Positions 6,379 through 7,820 of a stretch of 7,820 nucleotides of DNA are shown here, in pieces. Source of the DNA: Acidobacteriota bacterium (GTDB lineage: Bacteria > Acidobacteriota > Terriglobia > Bryobacterales > Bryobacteraceae); NCBI GenBank assembly GCA_026394095.1, contig JAPKYY010000166.1:1-7820 (forward strand), given 5' to 3'. The notes under the pieces are model-generated. The model worked only from the letters and a program-made list of their open reading frames with translations, was not told the origin of the DNA and ran no database searches. A program made the position numbers and the translations under genes. How positions within the stretch are numbered: position 1 is the stretch's first letter; each line of letters begins with the position of its first letter.

Positions 6379-7350
6379 ATGCGGGCGCAAACTATCGACA
6401 TTTTAGAATCTTCCGGAAGAATTCTCTGCTGCACAATCTTTAAGCCGTGCGGCAAGAAACTCCTCTCCAAAGGCCACATCCTGAATGAAGAGGATGTCCG
6501 GCTCCTCAAAACAGAAGGAATGTCTGAAGTCTGGGTTACCCAGCTCGAAGACGGCGAAGTCTCCGAAGACGATGCGGTATTAACCGTAGGCCGTGAAGTC
6601 GGCTGCGGCTGCATCGAGATGCGTCCGGCTCCCGGTGGCCGGGTCAATATCTTCGCTACCGAAGATTGCTGTGTACTTGTCGATGACGAATTGCTCAAGC
6701 AGATCAATTGCACTGCCAGCGTGGTCATCGCAACGATGCCGAACTTCAGCTACGCACAAGCCAATCAGCGCATCGCCACGATCAAAAGCACTCCCTTTGC
6801 CGTAGCTCAGTCTCAGCTCGAAGCCATCACTAACATCCTCAAAGAGCGCGGCGCAATTCTTCAAGCCCGTCCCATTCGCAAACCAACCGTTGGGGTTCTC
6901 TACTCAGACCCGATCAACGGCGAGCGCGGCCGCATGCTGTTTGAAGGAATTGTTCGTCAGCGCCTCGAGCGCTACGGCACCAGCAGCACCTACGCACTAG
7001 CCTGCCTCGAAGACGAAGAAGAAGTCACCCGGGGTCTGCACCATCTGGTTCGCACCAAGCCCACCATGATTCTGGTTGCTTCCACCACAGCCCCGGCCGG
7101 CCCTGAAGACGTTATCGGCCGCGCCCTCGTTCGTCTGGGCAGCCACATGGAGCGCTTCCTTGCTCCCGTAGAACCCGGCAATCTACTCTTGCTGGCCTAC
7201 AAAAACGACATCCCCATCATTTCCGCGCCAGGCTGCCATCGTTCTGCCAAACAGAACGTCGTCGACCTTCTCATCCCACCAGCCCTTGCGAAATACCGCA
7301 TCTCCGGCTGGGAGGTGGCCTGTCTTGGACACGGCGGCCTGCTTGGTTAG
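6379..7350 (+). CDS. Molybdopterin-binding protein (MoeA/CinA-like MoCF_biosynth domain)
   Basis: Cytoplasmic protein of 323 residues, probably handling molybdopterin or its nucleotide adduct during molybdenum cofactor maturation; the reaction is not established. Residues about 15-55 (GRILCCTIFKPCGKKLLSKG, ILNEEDVRLLKTEGMSEVWV) resemble the MoeA-like lead domain. Residues about 168-300 form the MoCF_biosynth fold: PTVGVLYSDPINGERGRMLF, MILVASTTAPAGPEDVIGRA, PVEPGNLLLLAY and IPIISAPGCHRSAKQN. The architecture matches the N-terminal half of the molybdopterin-binding/MobA-like glycosyltransferase fusions of alphaproteobacteria, but here the nucleotidyltransferase half is absent and the protein ends at GHGGLLG. 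Eleven cysteines are present, eight in the first 111 residues (C17-C18, C24, C76-x-C78, C97-C98, C111), which is unusual for this fold. The gene has its own promoter and converges with the epimerase gene downstream. Confidence 0.82.
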   Translation: MRAQTIDILESSGRILCCTIFKPCGKKLLSKGHILNEEDVRLLKTEGMSEVWVTQLEDGEVSEDDAVLTVGREVGCGCIEMRPAPGGRVNIFATEDCCVLVDDELLKQINCTASVVIATMPNFSYAQANQRIATIKSTPFAVAQSQLEAITNILKERGAILQARPIRKPTVGVLYSDPINGERGRMLFEGIVRQRLERYGTSSTYALACLEDEEEVTRGLHHLVRTKPTMILVASTTAPAGPEDVIGRALVRLGSHMERFLAPVEPGNLLLLAYKNDIPIISAPGCHRSAKQNVVDLLIPPALAKYRISGWEVACLGHGGLLG

Positions 7351-7375
7351 CATCCCCTCCTCAAACTAACCAAGC
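7341..7375. terminator. Convergent inverted repeat spanning both stop codons, possible bidirectional terminator
   Basis: GCTTGGTTAG (7341-7350) is mirrored by CTAACCAAGC (7366-7375), a perfect 10-bp stem around a 15-nt loop. The left arm ends with the TAG of the molybdopterin-binding gene and the right arm begins with the complement of the TAG of the epimerase gene. Both genes therefore end in the same CTT GGT TAG codons. No T-tract follows on either strand, so classical intrinsic termination is not supported; an RNA-end-stabilising or Rho-assisted role is possible. Confidence 0.5.
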
Positions 7376-7820
7376 CGCTTCCGGAGAAACTTGGCTCCCT
7401 CCCAGGCAATATCTGCCGGGGAGGGGGCCAAATCTCGCCAGATACAAGCTGCAGCAGCAATCTCTTTGATGTTGAAGCCAAAGCTCTCAATCACACACCA
7501 GCCGTCATAGCCTGCGGCATCCAGCCCTGCAAACAATCCATCCCAATCCACATGCCCGCTGCCCGGCGCACCGCGATCGTTTTCGCAGGTATGGACGTGA
7601 AACAGCGACTTACCGAGACTAGCCGCCGCCGGGCCAATCCTTTGTTCTTCAATGTTTGCGTGGAAACTGTCATACAGAATGCCCACCTGAGCAGAGCCAA
7701 CTGCGTTCACCAGAGCAAGCCCGTCGGCAGCGGTATTCAGAAAGTAGGTCTCAAAACGGTTGAGCGGCTCAATCGCCATTCGCACCTTCGCGCTCGCAAA
7801 ATAGGGGGCAAGCTCCTGAA
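7366..7820 (-). CDS. Sugar phosphate isomerase/epimerase, tagatose/psicose 3-epimerase-like (5' end beyond window)
   Basis: C-terminal 150 residues of a TIM-barrel metal-dependent sugar isomerase; the full family length is about 275-290, so roughly half is missing to the right. The frame stays open to the edge and reads QELAPYFASAKVRMAIEPLN, so the apparent GTG at 7785 is internal and not the start. The metal and substrate residues of the D-tagatose/D-psicose 3-epimerase family are present: the glutamate in AIEPLNRFE, the aspartate and histidine in ILYDSFHANIEE, the histidine in LFHVHTCENDRG, and the glutamate in CVIESF. IWRDLAP near the end is also typical. Function is inferred as epimerisation or isomerisation of a keto sugar or a related hydroxy-acid, with the exact substrate unknown. 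It converges with the molybdopterin-binding gene, 15 nt stop to stop. Confidence 0.88.
   Translation of the reverse strand, partial: QELAPYFASAKVRMAIEPLNRFETYFLNTAADGLALVNAVGSAQVGILYDSFHANIEEQRIGPAAASLGKSLFHVHTCENDRGAPGSGHVDWDGLFAGLDAAGYDGWCVIESFGFNIKEIAAAACIWRDLAPSPADIAWEGAKFLRKRLG

Noticed and set aside
7783..7785. GTG at 7785 as the start of the epimerase gene
   Set aside because: The frame continues upstream to the window edge with family-like sequence, and the protein from this GTG would be only half the family length.

Overview
The window most likely comes from an Acidobacteriota genome of the Solibacter/Bryobacter type. This is inferred from three things: a very long Oar-like TonB-dependent receptor with an N-terminal carboxypeptidase-regulatory domain (a family greatly expanded in that group), a short stand-alone GNAT acetyltransferase in an arginine cluster, and sugar isomerase and molybdopterin-binding proteins of matching character. 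No rRNA or marker gene is present to confirm the taxonomy.

Layout. (1) Positions 1-3131, minus strand: one uninterrupted reading frame of 1043 codons that runs off the left edge. It encodes an outer-membrane TonB-dependent receptor lacking only its last stretch. (2) 3145-3987, minus: an IclR-family transcription factor 13 nt upstream of the receptor. Its stop codon overlaps the receptor's Shine-Dalgarno sequence, so the two form an iclR-receptor operon. (3) 4010-6244, plus: an arginine biosynthesis run of argC, argB and an ArgA-like GNAT, each overlapping the next gene. The argC frame lacks its N-terminal NADP-binding segment and abuts the 5' end of iclR, with only 22 nt between the two divergent starts. 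(4) 6245-6378: an AT-rich intergenic region with a good sigma70-type promoter. (5) 6379-7350, plus: a MoeA/CinA-like molybdopterin-binding-domain protein, cysteine-rich in its N-terminal third. (6) 7366-7820, minus: the C-terminal part of a sugar phosphate isomerase/epimerase of the tagatose/psicose 3-epimerase type, entering from the right edge. The two genes converge on a perfect 10-bp inverted repeat whose arms contain both stop codons.

How the genes fit together. ArgA-like acetyltransferase, ArgB and ArgC are steps 1, 2 and 3 of the acetylated route from glutamate to ornithine, and the overlapping starts suggest coupled translation. The IclR regulator probably controls its downstream receptor in response to a small-molecule ligand, but the substrate cannot be read from the sequence. 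The molybdopterin-binding protein and the epimerase look unrelated to the arginine genes.

The most notable point is the 3985-4020 junction, where argC has lost its 5' end against iclR. It is either a real rearrangement or an assembly join. I did not find a clearly new multi-gene system. The other points of interest are local: the convergent stop-codon hairpin, the cysteine-rich molybdopterin-binding protein, and the sharp drop in GC between argB and the acetyltransferase.
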